Positions 1 through 9,516 of a DNA stretch of 64,000 nucleotides are shown piece after piece (position 1 is the stretch's first letter; the number at the start of each line of letters is the position of its first letter). This stretch comes from Bordetella ansorpii (GTDB lineage Bacteria; Pseudomonadota; Gammaproteobacteria; Burkholderiales; Burkholderiaceae_B), in the NCBI RefSeq assembly GCF_900078315.1, contig NZ_FKBS01000007.1, positions 62,001-126,000 on the forward strand, given 5' to 3'. Position numbers and translations under genes: made by a program. Under the pieces are notes generated by a model. That model did not search any database, was not told the origin of the DNA, and saw only the letters and a list, made by a program, of their open reading frames with translations.

Positions 1-783
1 TCCGCTTCCGACCCCAACGCCTTGTACCGAACCGCCACCGCCTGGGTGGCCCGCCGCAAATCCAGGGTTTGGAGCGAGTCGGACCAGCGTGAGTTGGACG
101 CCTGGCTGCAGGCCGATCCCAGCCATGCGCAGGCCTATCGGCGCATGCAGGCCGCGCAGGGGGGACTGGGCGATGCGCCCGTTGCCCAGACCGGTGCCGG
201 CCTGCCTGGCGGGCAGGGCAAGCCCGCGCAGCGCAAAGCCAGCGCTTGGGGCTGGAAATGGTGGCTGGCTTCCGCCGTGGGCCTGGCGCTGGCCGTGGCC
301 TTGACCGTCAGTTTCGTGCTGCGTGAAAGCACGCCCCAGTTCCGGGAACGCGTGAAGGTCGAGGGCGGCCAGGCGCGCGACTGGAAACTGCCCGGCGGAT
401 CGGTGGTCGTGCTCGACAACGGCACCGAGGCCGCCGCCGCGTATTTCTCGCGCCGCCGAGAAGTGACCATGTCGAATGGCCAGGCGCTGTACCGCGTGGC
501 CTACATGGCGCGCACGTCGTTCATCGTGCACGTGGGCGCCGAGGACATCCTCGTGGACGGCGGCCGGGTACCGGTGCCCGACGTGGTGTTCGACGTGACG
601 TCGACGCCGCAATCGCTGCGAGTGCGCGTGGCCGCGGGCAAGGTCAAGGTCCGTTCCGTGGCGGCCGGCGCGCGCGAGGAGCTCGAGGTCGAGGGGGGGC
701 ACACGATCACCATCGACCGGACCAGGCGCAGCTACGAGATCGTGAAGGCCGCGCCCGATGCCGTGGGCGATTGGGCGCGATAG
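1..783 (+). CDS. FecR-family anti-sigma / iron-sensor protein (5' end outside window)
   Basis: Inner-membrane regulator of the FecR type, which normally relays a TonB-receptor signal to a paired ECF sigma factor. The reading frame is open from base 1, so the true start lies upstream; the TTG at 22 is only the first start-like codon in the window. A DUF4880-like N-terminal part (ATAWVARRKS, then DAWLQADPSHAQAYRRM) is followed by one membrane helix (about residues 80-100 counted from the TTG) and a periplasmic FecR domain (about 110-235) rich in beta strands. FecR proteins usually sit between an ECF sigma gene and a TonB-dependent receptor gene. Neither follows here, because the next gene points the other way; the sigma factor is presumably upstream, outside the window. 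Confidence 0.85.
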   Translation, partial: SASDPNALYRTATAWVARRKSRVWSESDQRELDAWLQADPSHAQAYRRMQAAQGGLGDAPVAQTGAGLPGGQGKPAQRKASAWGWKWWLASAVGLALAVALTVSFVLRESTPQFRERVKVEGGQARDWKLPGGSVVVLDNGTEAAAAYFSRRREVTMSNGQALYRVAYMARTSFIVHVGAEDILVDGGRVPVPDVVFDVTSTPQSLRVRVAAGKVKVRSVAAGAREELEVEGGHTITIDRTRRSYEIVKAAPDAVGDWAR

Positions 784-796
784 CAGCGCAGCCGTT

Positions 797-1231
797 CTAC
801 GCGCGGCACAGGGCGGTCGCCTCGATCTCGACCAGCATGCCGTCCAGCGCCAGACGGGGCACGGGAATCAACGTGCAGGCCGGCGCCGGCCGCATGCCCC
901 AGCGGGCGCGCAGAGCCGCGCTCCATACCTGCAGGCGGGCCTCGTTGTGGTCCACCACCAGCACCGTCAGCTTGGCCACGTCCGCCAGCGCGGCATCCGC
1001 CGCGCCCAGCGCAACCACCACATTGTCCAGGGCCTGCCTGACCTGCTCGCCGAAGTCGGGGGCGAGCTGGCCCTTGTCGTTCTCGCCGCCCTGGCCGGAC
1101 ACGTAGACCAGTCTCGACGGCATGGCCGTGGCCACGACGTGGCTGTAAGCGTTGGGGGCGGGATCGTACAGCCCGGTCGGATTGATGAAGCGCAGATGCG
1201 GCGCGCCGCCGGGCAAGCTGTGGGAATTCAT
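797..1231 (-). CDS. RidA (YjgF/YER057c) family protein
   Basis: Small enamine/imine deaminase-family protein of about 144 residues. The Rid core is recognisable: SRLVYVSGQGG near the N-terminus, a central helix with QVRQALDNV, and C-terminal PRLALDG followed by MLVEIEA. The Arg in PRLALDG aligns with the substrate-binding Arg of true RidA (E. coli VARLPKD), so deaminase activity is possible, although many Rid subgroups are uncharacterised. I chose the ATG at 1231 because upstream codons in the longer open frame (to 1288) look non-coding. The gene is convergent with the FecR-like gene, with a 13-bp gap. The exact substrate cannot be inferred. Confidence 0.8.
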   Translation of the reverse strand: MNSHSLPGGAPHLRFINPTGLYDPAPNAYSHVVATAMPSRLVYVSGQGGENDKGQLAPDFGEQVRQALDNVVVALGAADAALADVAKLTVLVVDHNEARLQVWSAALRARWGMRPAPACTLIPVPRLALDGMLVEIEATALCRA

Positions 1232-1332
1232 GGTGCGACTCCGGATAAGGGGCCGCCAGTATCGAAGTTGAAGTCCGCTTGAGGTCAAGCGCTTCCTGGT
1301 TCGGGCGTTTGCAGGCGCGGCGCTGCGTGGAC

Positions 1333-1782
1333 CTAGGCGACCTTCGGCTGGTTCGGATGCGCGGGGCCGTCGGGGTCGTTCTCGGCTGGTGGGCGCGGGG
1401 GCAGCGCGGCCAGCCCCAGCGACAGGCGCAGCCGCTGGCAGTCGGGGTTGACGCTGCCGTCGGGTTCCCAGGTCTCGAATTCACGGCAGGGCGACGGGCG
1501 CAGCGGATAGATGTCGCAGTGGATACCGGGCTTGCCCAGTTCGCCGCGCAAGGCCACGCAGCGGCCGTTGCCCATCTCGGTGCCGCGCATGCAGGCGCGC
1601 AAGGGGCCGATCTGCACGGCCATGTCTTCGGGGACGGTGCCGCCGGTTTCGCCGGCCATCTCGCCGCTGTAGAACGACACCCGGAAATGGGCGCAGCATG
1701 CGCCGCAGTCCAGGCAGGGATTGGCGGGGATCGGCGTGGCGCCGGACGCATCGTATGCGAACGGAAGGGACGTGCTGGACAT
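1333..1782 (-). CDS. YkgJ-family cysteine-cluster protein
   Basis: About 149 residues with the signature CLDCGACC near the N-terminus and further cysteines (CMRG, HCDIYPLRPSPCREFE, NPDCQ). This is the CxxCxxCC pattern of the UPF0153/YkgJ family, thought to bind zinc or an Fe-S cluster; the function is unknown. The start at 1782 (MSSTSLPF) is preferred over the upstream ATG at 1839, since the extra 19 residues are unlike the family. It is transcribed toward the RidA-like gene (about 100 bp apart) and may share a transcript with it. Confidence 0.8.
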   Translation of the reverse strand: MSSTSLPFAYDASGATPIPANPCLDCGACCAHFRVSFYSGEMAGETGGTVPEDMAVQIGPLRACMRGTEMGNGRCVALRGELGKPGIHCDIYPLRPSPCREFETWEPDGSVNPDCQRLRLSLGLAALPPRPPAENDPDGPAHPNQPKVA

Positions 1783-1945
1783 GGGGGAGCGGGCAGGACC
1801 GGCCAAGGAAGAATCCCGGCTGCTGCCGGGTCGATTCATAGTAGCAGGAAGGTCACGCGGCGGGTGGGCGGGCCGTGCTGCGCTGCGGTAGCATCGTTGT
1901 CTTTTCGCAGCCTGGCGGCGCGGAGTTTCTCGAGGAGGAATGAGG

Positions 1946-2557
1946 ATGGGAGTGCGTACCGATTTCGCCGATGGGCTGGCGCGTTGCAGCTGGCTGGATA
2001 GCTCGCCGGGCTACATGGCCTATCACGACAAGGAATGGGGCATGCCGGTCGACCAGGATCAGGCGCTGTTCGAGCAACTGTGCCTGGAGGGCTTTCAGTC
2101 GGGCCTGAGCTGGCGCACCATCCTCAACAAGCGCGAGGGCTTTCGCGCCGGCTTCGACCATTTCGAGATCGACCGCGTCGCGCGCTTCGATGCGGCGCGG
2201 GTCGAGACCCTGGTGCAGGACGCCGGCATCGTGCGGCACCGGGGCAAGATCGAGTCGGTCATCAACAACGCAAGGCGGGCCCAGGCATTGCGCGACGAAG
2301 CCGGTTCGCTGGCGGCGTTCTTCTGGCGCTACGAGGCGCCGGCCAAGCCCGAGGGCGCGCCGCTGGTCGTGCAGGCGTCCAGCGCGGAATCGACGGCCTT
2401 GTCCAAGGCCTTGAAGAAGCGCGGATGGTCGTTCGTCGGCCCCACCACCGTATACGCCTTCATGCAGTCGGTGGGCATGGTCAACGACCACGATCCGGGC
2501 TGCCATCACCACGGGCCGTGCGAGCATGCGCGCCGCGTGTTCAAGCGGCCCGCCTGA
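1946..2557 (+). CDS. tag: DNA-3-methyladenine glycosylase I
   Basis: Base-excision repair enzyme that removes 3-methyladenine from alkylated DNA. About 203 residues, the usual Tag length. Family landmarks are RCSWLD near the N-terminus (zinc-ligand Cys), YHDKEWGMP, the segment LEGFQSGLSWRTILNKRE, WSFVGPTTVYAFMQ, and the C-terminal HDPGCHHH that supplies the other zinc ligands. A GAGGAGG ribosome-binding site at 1932-1938 lies 7 bases before the ATG at 1946 but almost touches the in-frame ATG at 1940, so 1946 is the likelier start. Divergent from the YkgJ-like gene, with about 160 bp between. Confidence 0.95.
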   Translation: MGVRTDFADGLARCSWLDSSPGYMAYHDKEWGMPVDQDQALFEQLCLEGFQSGLSWRTILNKREGFRAGFDHFEIDRVARFDAARVETLVQDAGIVRHRGKIESVINNARRAQALRDEAGSLAAFFWRYEAPAKPEGAPLVVQASSAESTALSKALKKRGWSFVGPTTVYAFMQSVGMVNDHDPGCHHHGPCEHARRVFKRPA

Positions 2558-2719
2558 TCTGCTCTTAGGCCGCCGCGCCACGCTTGGACACGAGAGCGTG
2601 CCCGGTTCTTGCGTTTTGTATCCATTGCGCGCAATGGGGTTCCGCCTGGCCTCCGGCGGCGTTACGCTGGCATGAAAGCAGGGCCGGATGATCGCCATCG
2701 GGTCAAAGGACGGGGCCGC

Positions 2720-5032
2720 ATGACACGCAGAAAGAAAGTTCTCCTGGGCGTCCTGGCGACCCTCGCCGTGGTGGTGGTCGCATTCGTCATCATCGTGGCG
2801 ACGCTGGACTGGAACCGGTTCAAACCCACCATCAACGCCAAGGTGTCCGATGCCATCGGCCGCCCGTTCGCCATCAACGGCGATCTGTCGGTCGCCTGGC
2901 GCCGCGAGCCCGATGAAACCGGTTGGCGCCGCTGGGTGCCTTGGCCGCGCGTCACCGCCAATGACCTGACCGTCGGCAATACCGAATGGGCGCGCAAGCC
3001 CGTCATGGCCAACCTGCAGCGGGTCGAGTTCAGTCTCTCGCCCGTGCCGTTGATCGCGCGTCAGGTGGTGATACGGCACGTGCAACTGACCGGCCCGACC
3101 GCCGACCTGCAACGCCTGGAGGATGGCCGCGCCAACTGGGTGTTCACGATGCCCGAGACGGGCGAACCGTCCCCCTGGTCGATCGACGTGGATCAGATCG
3201 GATTCGACAAGGGCGTCATCGGGTACGCCGATGCCAAGCTGAAGGCCGACGTCACGGTGCAGATCGATCCATTGGGCAAGCCGATTCCGTTTGCCGAACT
3301 GGCGGGCAAGGAGCCTCAAGGGAAAGGCGAGCCGGGCAAGGGTGATGCGTCCAAGGCGGAGGCTGGCAAGGCAGAGCAGGCCAAGGCAGACTCCTCCAAA
3401 TCCGAGGGCCAGAAAACCGCCCAGGCCAAGTCCGATCAACAGGCGTCGGGCAAGACGGCTGGCGATGATCAGGACAAGGATGAAACCGCCGACGGCACGC
3501 CCGACGACGCCAACGCCCAGTCGCTGGACCAGGCCCAGCGCGCCGGCGAGGTCCCGCGCCGTCCCCCGCGCGACTACGTCTTCGCCTGGCAGGCCGAGGG
3601 CAAGTACAAGGATCTGCCCGTGAAGGGCGAGGGCAAGGTGGGCGGCCTGCTGGCGCTGCGCAATGCCGACGAGCCGTTCCCGGTGCAGGCTGACGTCTCG
3701 GTGGGCCGGACCCGCGCCTCGGCCGTGGGCACGCTGACCGACCCGTTGCACCTGGGCGCGCTGAACCTGCAGATGTCGCTGTCGGGTTCTTCCATGGCGA
3801 ATCTGTATCCATTGGTGGGCATTACGTTGCCCGACACGCCGCCCTATGCCACCAAAGGCCGCCTGATCGCCAGCTTGCAGAATCCCGCGGGTCCGGTGTT
3901 CGAATACCGGCACTTCGACGGCACCGTCGGCAAGAGCGACCTGAGTGGCACCTTGCGTTTCACCATGCAGGCGCCGCGTCCGAAGTTGGTGGGCAGGTTG
4001 CGGTCCGACCAATTGCGCATGGACGACCTGGGCCCGCTGATCGGCGTCAAGCCCGACACCGGGGGCGCCAAGGCGGCCGAGGCCAAGACCGAGAAGGTCG
4101 CGGACAAGCCTGCCTCGGGCAAAGTGCTGCCCACCCAGGAATTCCGTACCGAGCGCTGGCGCGTCATGGACGCCGACGTGCATTTCTCCGGCAAGCGCAT
4201 CATCCACGGCAGCAAGCTGCCTTTGTCCGACCTGTATACCCACGTGGTGATGGACGAGGGCCGGCTGCTGATGGATCCGATCCGTTTCGGCATCGCTGGC
4301 GGCGGCATCGGCGGCACCGTGCAGCTGGATGGTTCGCAGGCGCCGATGCAGGGCCGCGTGAAGCTGCGCGCACGCAGCCTGAAGCTCAAGCAACTGTTCC
4401 CCTCGGTCGAGTCCATGCAGACGGCGCTGGGCCAGATGAACGGCGAGGTGGCGCTGGCCGGGCGCGGCAATTCCGTGGCGGCGCTATTGGCGACCGGCGA
4501 CGGCGAGGTGCGCATGCTGGTCAACGACGGCGTCATCAGCCGCAGCCTGATGGAGATCGCCGGGCTGAACGTGGGCAACTACGTGGTGAGCAAGCTGTTC
4601 GGCGACGACGAGGTGCACATCAACTGCACCGCGGCAGACATGGGGATCCAGGATGGGTTGATGAAGACGCGGGCGTTCGTCATCGATACCGACAACGCGG
4701 TGGTGACCATCGACGGCACGGTGAACTTCAAGAACGAAGGCCTGGATCTGGACATCTCGCCCGAGAGCAAGGGATTCCGGATTTTTTCGTTGCGGTCGCC
4801 GTTGTATGTGCGCGGGACGTTCGGCAATCCCCAGGCGGGGGTGCATACCGGGCCGTTGCTGGCGCGCGGCGCGGGGATGGTGGCGCTGGGCGTGGTGTTG
4901 ACGCCAGCCGCGGGGTTGCTGGCGCTGGTGGCGCCCAGTGCGGAAGAGCCGGACAGCCAGTGCGCGGCGTTGCTGCAGGAGGCCCGCAAGCCGACGAAGG
5001 CGCCGGCACATGTGCCGGCTCGCAGGCGGTGA
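2720..5032 (+). CDS. AsmA-family protein
   Basis: A 770-residue inner-membrane-anchored AsmA-like protein, a family of large beta-rich periplasmic proteins now linked to phospholipid transport to the outer membrane. It has an N-terminal membrane helix (about residues 5-30) followed by LDWNRFKPTINAKVSDAIGRPF, the classic AsmA start, and a C-terminal AsmA domain (GRGNSVAALLATGDGEVRM). The ATG at 2720 is chosen because AAAGGA lies 9 bases upstream; the frame is open to 2609 but that part is unlike the family. A Lys/Ala/Gly/Ser-rich low-complexity stretch (about 3306-3540) and a shorter one (about 4065-4125) interrupt the fold and are probably flexible linkers. It appears to be transcribed alone. 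Confidence 0.9.
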   Translation: MTRRKKVLLGVLATLAVVVVAFVIIVATLDWNRFKPTINAKVSDAIGRPFAINGDLSVAWRREPDETGWRRWVPWPRVTANDLTVGNTEWARKPVMANLQRVEFSLSPVPLIARQVVIRHVQLTGPTADLQRLEDGRANWVFTMPETGEPSPWSIDVDQIGFDKGVIGYADAKLKADVTVQIDPLGKPIPFAELAGKEPQGKGEPGKGDASKAEAGKAEQAKADSSKSEGQKTAQAKSDQQASGKTAGDDQDKDETADGTPDDANAQSLDQAQRAGEVPRRPPRDYVFAWQAEGKYKDLPVKGEGKVGGLLALRNADEPFPVQADVSVGRTRASAVGTLTDPLHLGALNLQMSLSGSSMANLYPLVGITLPDTPPYATKGRLIASLQNPAGPVFEYRHFDGTVGKSDLSGTLRFTMQAPRPKLVGRLRSDQLRMDDLGPLIGVKPDTGGAKAAEAKTEKVADKPASGKVLPTQEFRTERWRVMDADVHFSGKRIIHGSKLPLSDLYTHVVMDEGRLLMDPIRFGIAGGGIGGTVQLDGSQAPMQGRVKLRARSLKLKQLFPSVESMQTALGQMNGEVALAGRGNSVAALLATGDGEVRMLVNDGVISRSLMEIAGLNVGNYVVSKLFGDDEVHINCTAADMGIQDGLMKTRAFVIDTDNAVVTIDGTVNFKNEGLDLDISPESKGFRIFSLRSPLYVRGTFGNPQAGVHTGPLLARGAGMVALGVVLTPAAGLLALVAPSAEEPDSQCAALLQEARKPTKAPAHVPARRR

Positions 5033-5103
5033 GGCACTGGTCGGGGAAGAGAGGCGTGGCTTTGCGCCCTTATGGGATCTGTGGCACAAAGATGACGATT
5101 TGT

Positions 5104-5132
5104 TTGGACAGATCCCAAAAAGCATGTATACT
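5104..5132 (+). promoter_or_regulatory. Sigma-70 promoter of the tRNA-Lys gene
   Basis: TTGGAC at 5104-5109, a 17-bp spacer, then TATACT at 5127-5132. This is a near-consensus housekeeping promoter ending about 47 bases before the tRNA. It belongs to the host side of the integration site, so the tRNA stays expressed after island insertion. Confidence 0.75.
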
Positions 5133-5179
5133 CTCGCTTCTTGACTGATCGCACGCATTTAACGGTGTGACGCAGCAAT

Positions 5180-5255
5180 GGGTTGTTAGCTCAGTTGGTA
5201 GAGCAGCGGACTCTTAATCCGTAGGTCGAGTGTTCGAGCCACTCACAACCCACCA
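5180..5255 (+). tRNA. tRNA-Lys (anticodon CTT)
   Basis: A complete cloverleaf: acceptor GGGTTGT pairs with ACAACCC, D-stem GCTC/GAGC, anticodon stem GCGGA/TCCGT around the loop CTCTTAA (anticodon CTT, reading AAG), T-arm GAGTG-TTCGAGC-CACTC, discriminator A, and an encoded CCA at 5253-5255. Its 3' half, from 5209, is the left copy of the island's attachment repeat. The displaced copy at 11205 carries a base change that breaks a T-stem pair, so this copy must be the functional one. Confidence 0.97.
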
Positions 5256-5261
5256 GAATTC
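5209..5261 (+). repeat. Left attachment site (tRNA-Lys 3' half)
   Basis: 53 bp running from the anticodon stem of tRNA-Lys to six bases past the CCA end. It recurs at 11205-11257 with one mismatch (C at 5242, A at 11238). Direct repeats of a tRNA 3' end flanking foreign genes are the signature of site-specific integration by a tyrosine recombinase. Confidence 0.92.
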
Positions 5262-5278
5262 ACTTGTATATCAAGTAC

Positions 5279-5443
5279 CTACGCCGCTCTAGCCAGCGGC
5301 GTTTTTACTTTCGCATCCGAGTTTGACCAAAACTTGACCGTGTTCGCGTGGGCCGCCATGTGACTCGGCGCGAGATGGGCGTACTTCTGCGCCATCTCGA
5401 TGGTTTCCCACCCCCCACTCCTTCAGTACCAGCAACGGTGTAC
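5279..5443 (-). pseudogene. Tyrosine recombinase (island integrase), C-terminal remnant
   Basis: Reading the minus strand, the last ~45 codons encode a phage-integrase C-terminus: WETIEMAQKYAHLAPSHM, then TVKFWSN and a stop at 5279-5281. The Tyr of QKYAHLAP (codon at 5381-5383) is the nucleophile position of this family. Just upstream TPLLVLKEWG is readable in another frame, so a small frameshift lies in the G-run near 5411-5416. The gene is then cut at 5443 by an IS3-family element. I could not recognise the N-terminal part on the far side of the IS. The stub adjoins attL and points at the tRNA, the usual position of the integrase that inserted such an island; it cannot be functional. Confidence 0.8.
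5281..5306 (+). terminator. Rho-independent terminator after tRNA-Lys
   Basis: Perfect 8-bp stem ACGCCGCT / AGCGGCGT with loop CTAGCC, followed by TTTTT. It lies inside the island, so the island supplies the terminator used by the reconstituted tRNA gene. It also overlaps, antisense, the end of the integrase remnant. Confidence 0.75.
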
Positions 5444-6770
<1,327 letters not shown>

Positions 6771-6937
6771 TACTCCACAGGCCGACGACCAAGCTGAGGG
6801 CTAAGGGCTGGTGCACTGGCCTGGGCTGAGGTCTGTGCGACCGACTCGCTAATCGCTGTCACGTGTAAAAATTAATCTCCTTTTTTCAATGAAATTGTGG
6901 TGAGATGCCGCATTTCCAAGACAAATCGGAGTCTTAA

Positions 6938-8089
6938 TTGTCGTTTCGCATCCAAGACCCAACGGACCCAGACAGCGAGTATTTCATTGATGCGCTAATT
7001 GACGCATGCGAAGGGGCTCATGCCGGTGGTGGTGCATTTGCGTTCCTATCTGCAGGTGGCGTCCGCTTGTTTCTCAAGGACTCGACCTTCGGAGAATTCT
7101 TGGGCCGTGGCCGTTTTGAACTAATCGTCGGTGTTGATGCCATCACAGACGGCAAGGCCGTCGATGAACTAACCGAAGTCGCAACTAGTCTTCCAGGCTT
7201 GGGGGCGCGCGTCTTGGTGCCGACGTATCCAAGGTCAATTTTCCATCCCAAGTTCGCCTGGTTCGACCGGGGCAACGGTGGCTGGCTACTGACTGGTTCT
7301 GGCAATCTAACGGCTGGTGGATTGCGTTGGAATATCGAAGCGTTCTCGGTTCAGGAGCTTGATGCAGATCAAATGGCCGCAACGCGAGCTCTCTGGGACG
7401 CGTTTCTCCAACGAACGGCTGACTGTCAATTTGACCCGGCCGACCCTAGGGTCGTAGCTCTCCTTGAGCGCAATACGTTGCGTCGGAAAGCCATGTACGA
7501 AGCAGGCATCGAACATCCAGGTGAGGTTGAAGAGGATGTCATTGATGATGGACAGGCTGGCGAGGGTGAGAAGGTAGTCGGTGGTGGCCAGCAGCCGCAG
7601 CCGAGCGACGAAGTTCCTCCTATCGAGGATGAAACTCTTGTCTTGATTGCGGAGATTCCGAATGGAGGTGACCGTTGGGAGCAGGCCAATTTCAGTAAAA
7701 AGATGTTTATTGATTTCTTCGGTGCCTCGACAACTCAACGACGGAAGGCATACTTTTTCCACGTTCGCCCTGATGGGACATTGGGAGAACAAGAAGTACG
7801 GCAGGCGGTTGTGGTCAAAAGCCGGAACTTTCGGTTCGAGTTAGATGCCGCAAAGGGACTCGAATATCCCGTCGGCGGACGCCCCATCGGTATATTCGCA
7901 CGAATTGCGGTGAGAACTTTCCTCTATATGCTGCTACTACCCGGATTCGAAGGGTATGAACAGATAACGCAACTGCTGGATTCGCGCGGGGAGGGGGTTC
8001 CAAGAAAAATGCGACGTATAACCTTTGGCGCTGCCGAAGTAAAGGCCGCATGGCCTACCTCTCCAATATGGCGCCGACTTACCATTTGA
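6938..8089 (+). CDS. Phospholipase-D-type restriction endonuclease, BfiI-like
   Basis: A 383-residue protein. The N-terminal half is a phospholipase-D nuclease domain with one HKD-like motif: H103-P-K105, then GSGN with N123 (TGSGNLTAGGL). BfiI, the model PLD-type restriction enzyme, has the same single motif with His, Lys and Asn in the same order and nearly the same positions, acts as a dimer without metal ions, and has a similar length with a C-terminal DNA-recognition domain. Here an acidic linker (about 195-235) leads to a C-terminal domain (about 240-383) that probably reads the DNA site. It starts with TTG at 6938 after CGGAG. Two methyltransferase genes follow, which supports the restriction role. 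The recognition site cannot be read from sequence. Confidence 0.78.
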   Translation: MSFRIQDPTDPDSEYFIDALIDACEGAHAGGGAFAFLSAGGVRLFLKDSTFGEFLGRGRFELIVGVDAITDGKAVDELTEVATSLPGLGARVLVPTYPRSIFHPKFAWFDRGNGGWLLTGSGNLTAGGLRWNIEAFSVQELDADQMAATRALWDAFLQRTADCQFDPADPRVVALLERNTLRRKAMYEAGIEHPGEVEEDVIDDGQAGEGEKVVGGGQQPQPSDEVPPIEDETLVLIAEIPNGGDRWEQANFSKKMFIDFFGASTTQRRKAYFFHVRPDGTLGEQEVRQAVVVKSRNFRFELDAAKGLEYPVGGRPIGIFARIAVRTFLYMLLLPGFEGYEQITQLLDSRGEGVPRKMRRITFGAAEVKAAWPTSPIWRRLTI

Positions 8090-9491
8090 GGCGGCAAATG
8101 AGCAACACCTCCGACTCGTCGGGCTTGCCAAAGTTGAGGCTGGTGTGGTTTAGCTTACTATGAGCCACCCCTGTGACGCTTTCCAGCTCAACGCTCTTGT
8201 AATACTGCCGAGCCATTTCGACCAATGTGTCAATTTGCATTAGCCGCGGGTGCGCACCTGTCTCGAACGGAGAGTACGAAACCACCAAGTTGGCTGAGCT
8301 TTGAGAGGTTAAGCGAAATAGCTGGAGAAAAGCCTCTTGCGACTGGCTCTTTATGCAAAACGGAGACTGGTGCCGCTGCTCTCGGTAAAGACCACGGCTT
8401 AGCTCGCTGCTGGCTGTTCCGGGATTACGAGCAATCGCCGGATTGTCGCGTAAGGCCAAAGTTTCCAGTACGTGATAAAAACGGCTGTAATGGTCCCGTG
8501 TATACGGTGGGTCCGCGTACACAACAGAATAACTTCCTGCAAGTTCCTTGAGCACATCGCGATAGTCGGCCCGTACCGCCTTGTGTGTGGAGCCAGGGAC
8601 GGCCGCCCGGGCGTACCGGTCAAGCCACCCCATGTAGACTCGTCGGACGTCCTGGCGCCTGTCCCTCTCAATCTTCGCGAGCAGATGGCGTTTTATGACC
8701 CCTTCTTTATTTCGAGGTCGAATCGGCTGTGCGAACTGCTTGCCGACAGTGTTCACTACATCGCTAGCGGTGCTGAGAAGCGCAGCCATGAGTATGTCCC
8801 TAAATTCGCTAGGGAATTCAGCTGCCGTAGCTGCAAGGAAATCGAGTTCAAGTGCTTGCGCATACGAAAAGTAAGCTCCCCCGAAGTAACGGAATCCTGT
8901 CATCAGCGACGAGCCATAAAGGTTGTCGTTCGACAGGCGACGAACGACCTCTTCAAGGGCGGCACTCAGTGCTTTATCGGCGCTCGGCGCACGTCCACGC
9001 TCGGCTGCGAGAACTGAGCCACCCTCGAGAATTGCGCAGATTGGCTCGCCATTACCACCAGCGGCGTCTGTCAGCGCCTGATGTTCGAAAGCCAGAAGTG
9101 GTTCAGCAGCAAACCGCAACCTTTCAAGTAACGGCGCGCCTGTGGATGCCTCACGCTCGAAAGCAGTGACGATGTCTATAGTTGACGCTGGCTTGCAAAG
9201 CAGGGCGTTGCAAAGGACCCGCGAGTACTCCTGGATGTCAGCTGCAATGACGGTGCGATGGGACGCTAAAGCGAGAGCGGTTGTACCTGAGCCCGCGAAA
9301 AGGTCTAGCACGGGACCTCGACTAGCATCGACGCTATCGAGCGCGTCAGCTATCGAGGGTGCGAGGCGCAGCTTGCTGCCCAAGTAGTGGATTGGCCGGA
9401 ACAGTCCGCTGAGTGCGGACGTGCTTAATTGGTCCGTTGCGGTCACGTGGGCCAAGTCGAGTGGAAGGGGCAGAGCGTCGCCAGAAGCCAC
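8079..9491 (-). CDS. N6-adenine DNA methyltransferase, D12 (Dam-like) class
   Basis: 470 residues. The motif order is that of the D12/alpha class: motif X IHYLGSK (about 34-40), motif I DLFAGSGTT (63-71, AdoMet binding), a long putative target-recognition segment, then motif IV DPPY (327-330). It should methylate adenine in one strand of the site cut by the neighbouring nuclease. Its 3' end overlaps the 3' end of the endonuclease gene by 11 bp (convergent). The start is a GTG at 9491 with no clear ribosome-binding site; no other convincing start precedes motif X. Only 25 bp separate it from the divergent second methyltransferase, so its promoter must lie within that gene. Confidence 0.85.
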   Translation of the reverse strand: MASGDALPLPLDLAHVTATDQLSTSALSGLFRPIHYLGSKLRLAPSIADALDSVDASRGPVLDLFAGSGTTALALASHRTVIAADIQEYSRVLCNALLCKPASTIDIVTAFEREASTGAPLLERLRFAAEPLLAFEHQALTDAAGGNGEPICAILEGGSVLAAERGRAPSADKALSAALEEVVRRLSNDNLYGSSLMTGFRYFGGAYFSYAQALELDFLAATAAEFPSEFRDILMAALLSTASDVVNTVGKQFAQPIRPRNKEGVIKRHLLAKIERDRRQDVRRVYMGWLDRYARAAVPGSTHKAVRADYRDVLKELAGSYSVVYADPPYTRDHYSRFYHVLETLALRDNPAIARNPGTASSELSRGLYREQRHQSPFCIKSQSQEAFLQLFRLTSQSSANLVVSYSPFETGAHPRLMQIDTLVEMARQYYKSVELESVTGVAHSKLNHTSLNFGKPDESEVLLICRLKW

Positions 9492-9516
9492 AGTCTAGGT
9501 TACCATCGCAAAACCG

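Noticed and set aside
1853-4393. 846-codon open frame on the minus strand
   Set aside because: It is antisense to tag and to the AsmA gene; its product is His/Arg/Leu-rich low-quality sequence, a shadow caused by the GC bias at third positions.
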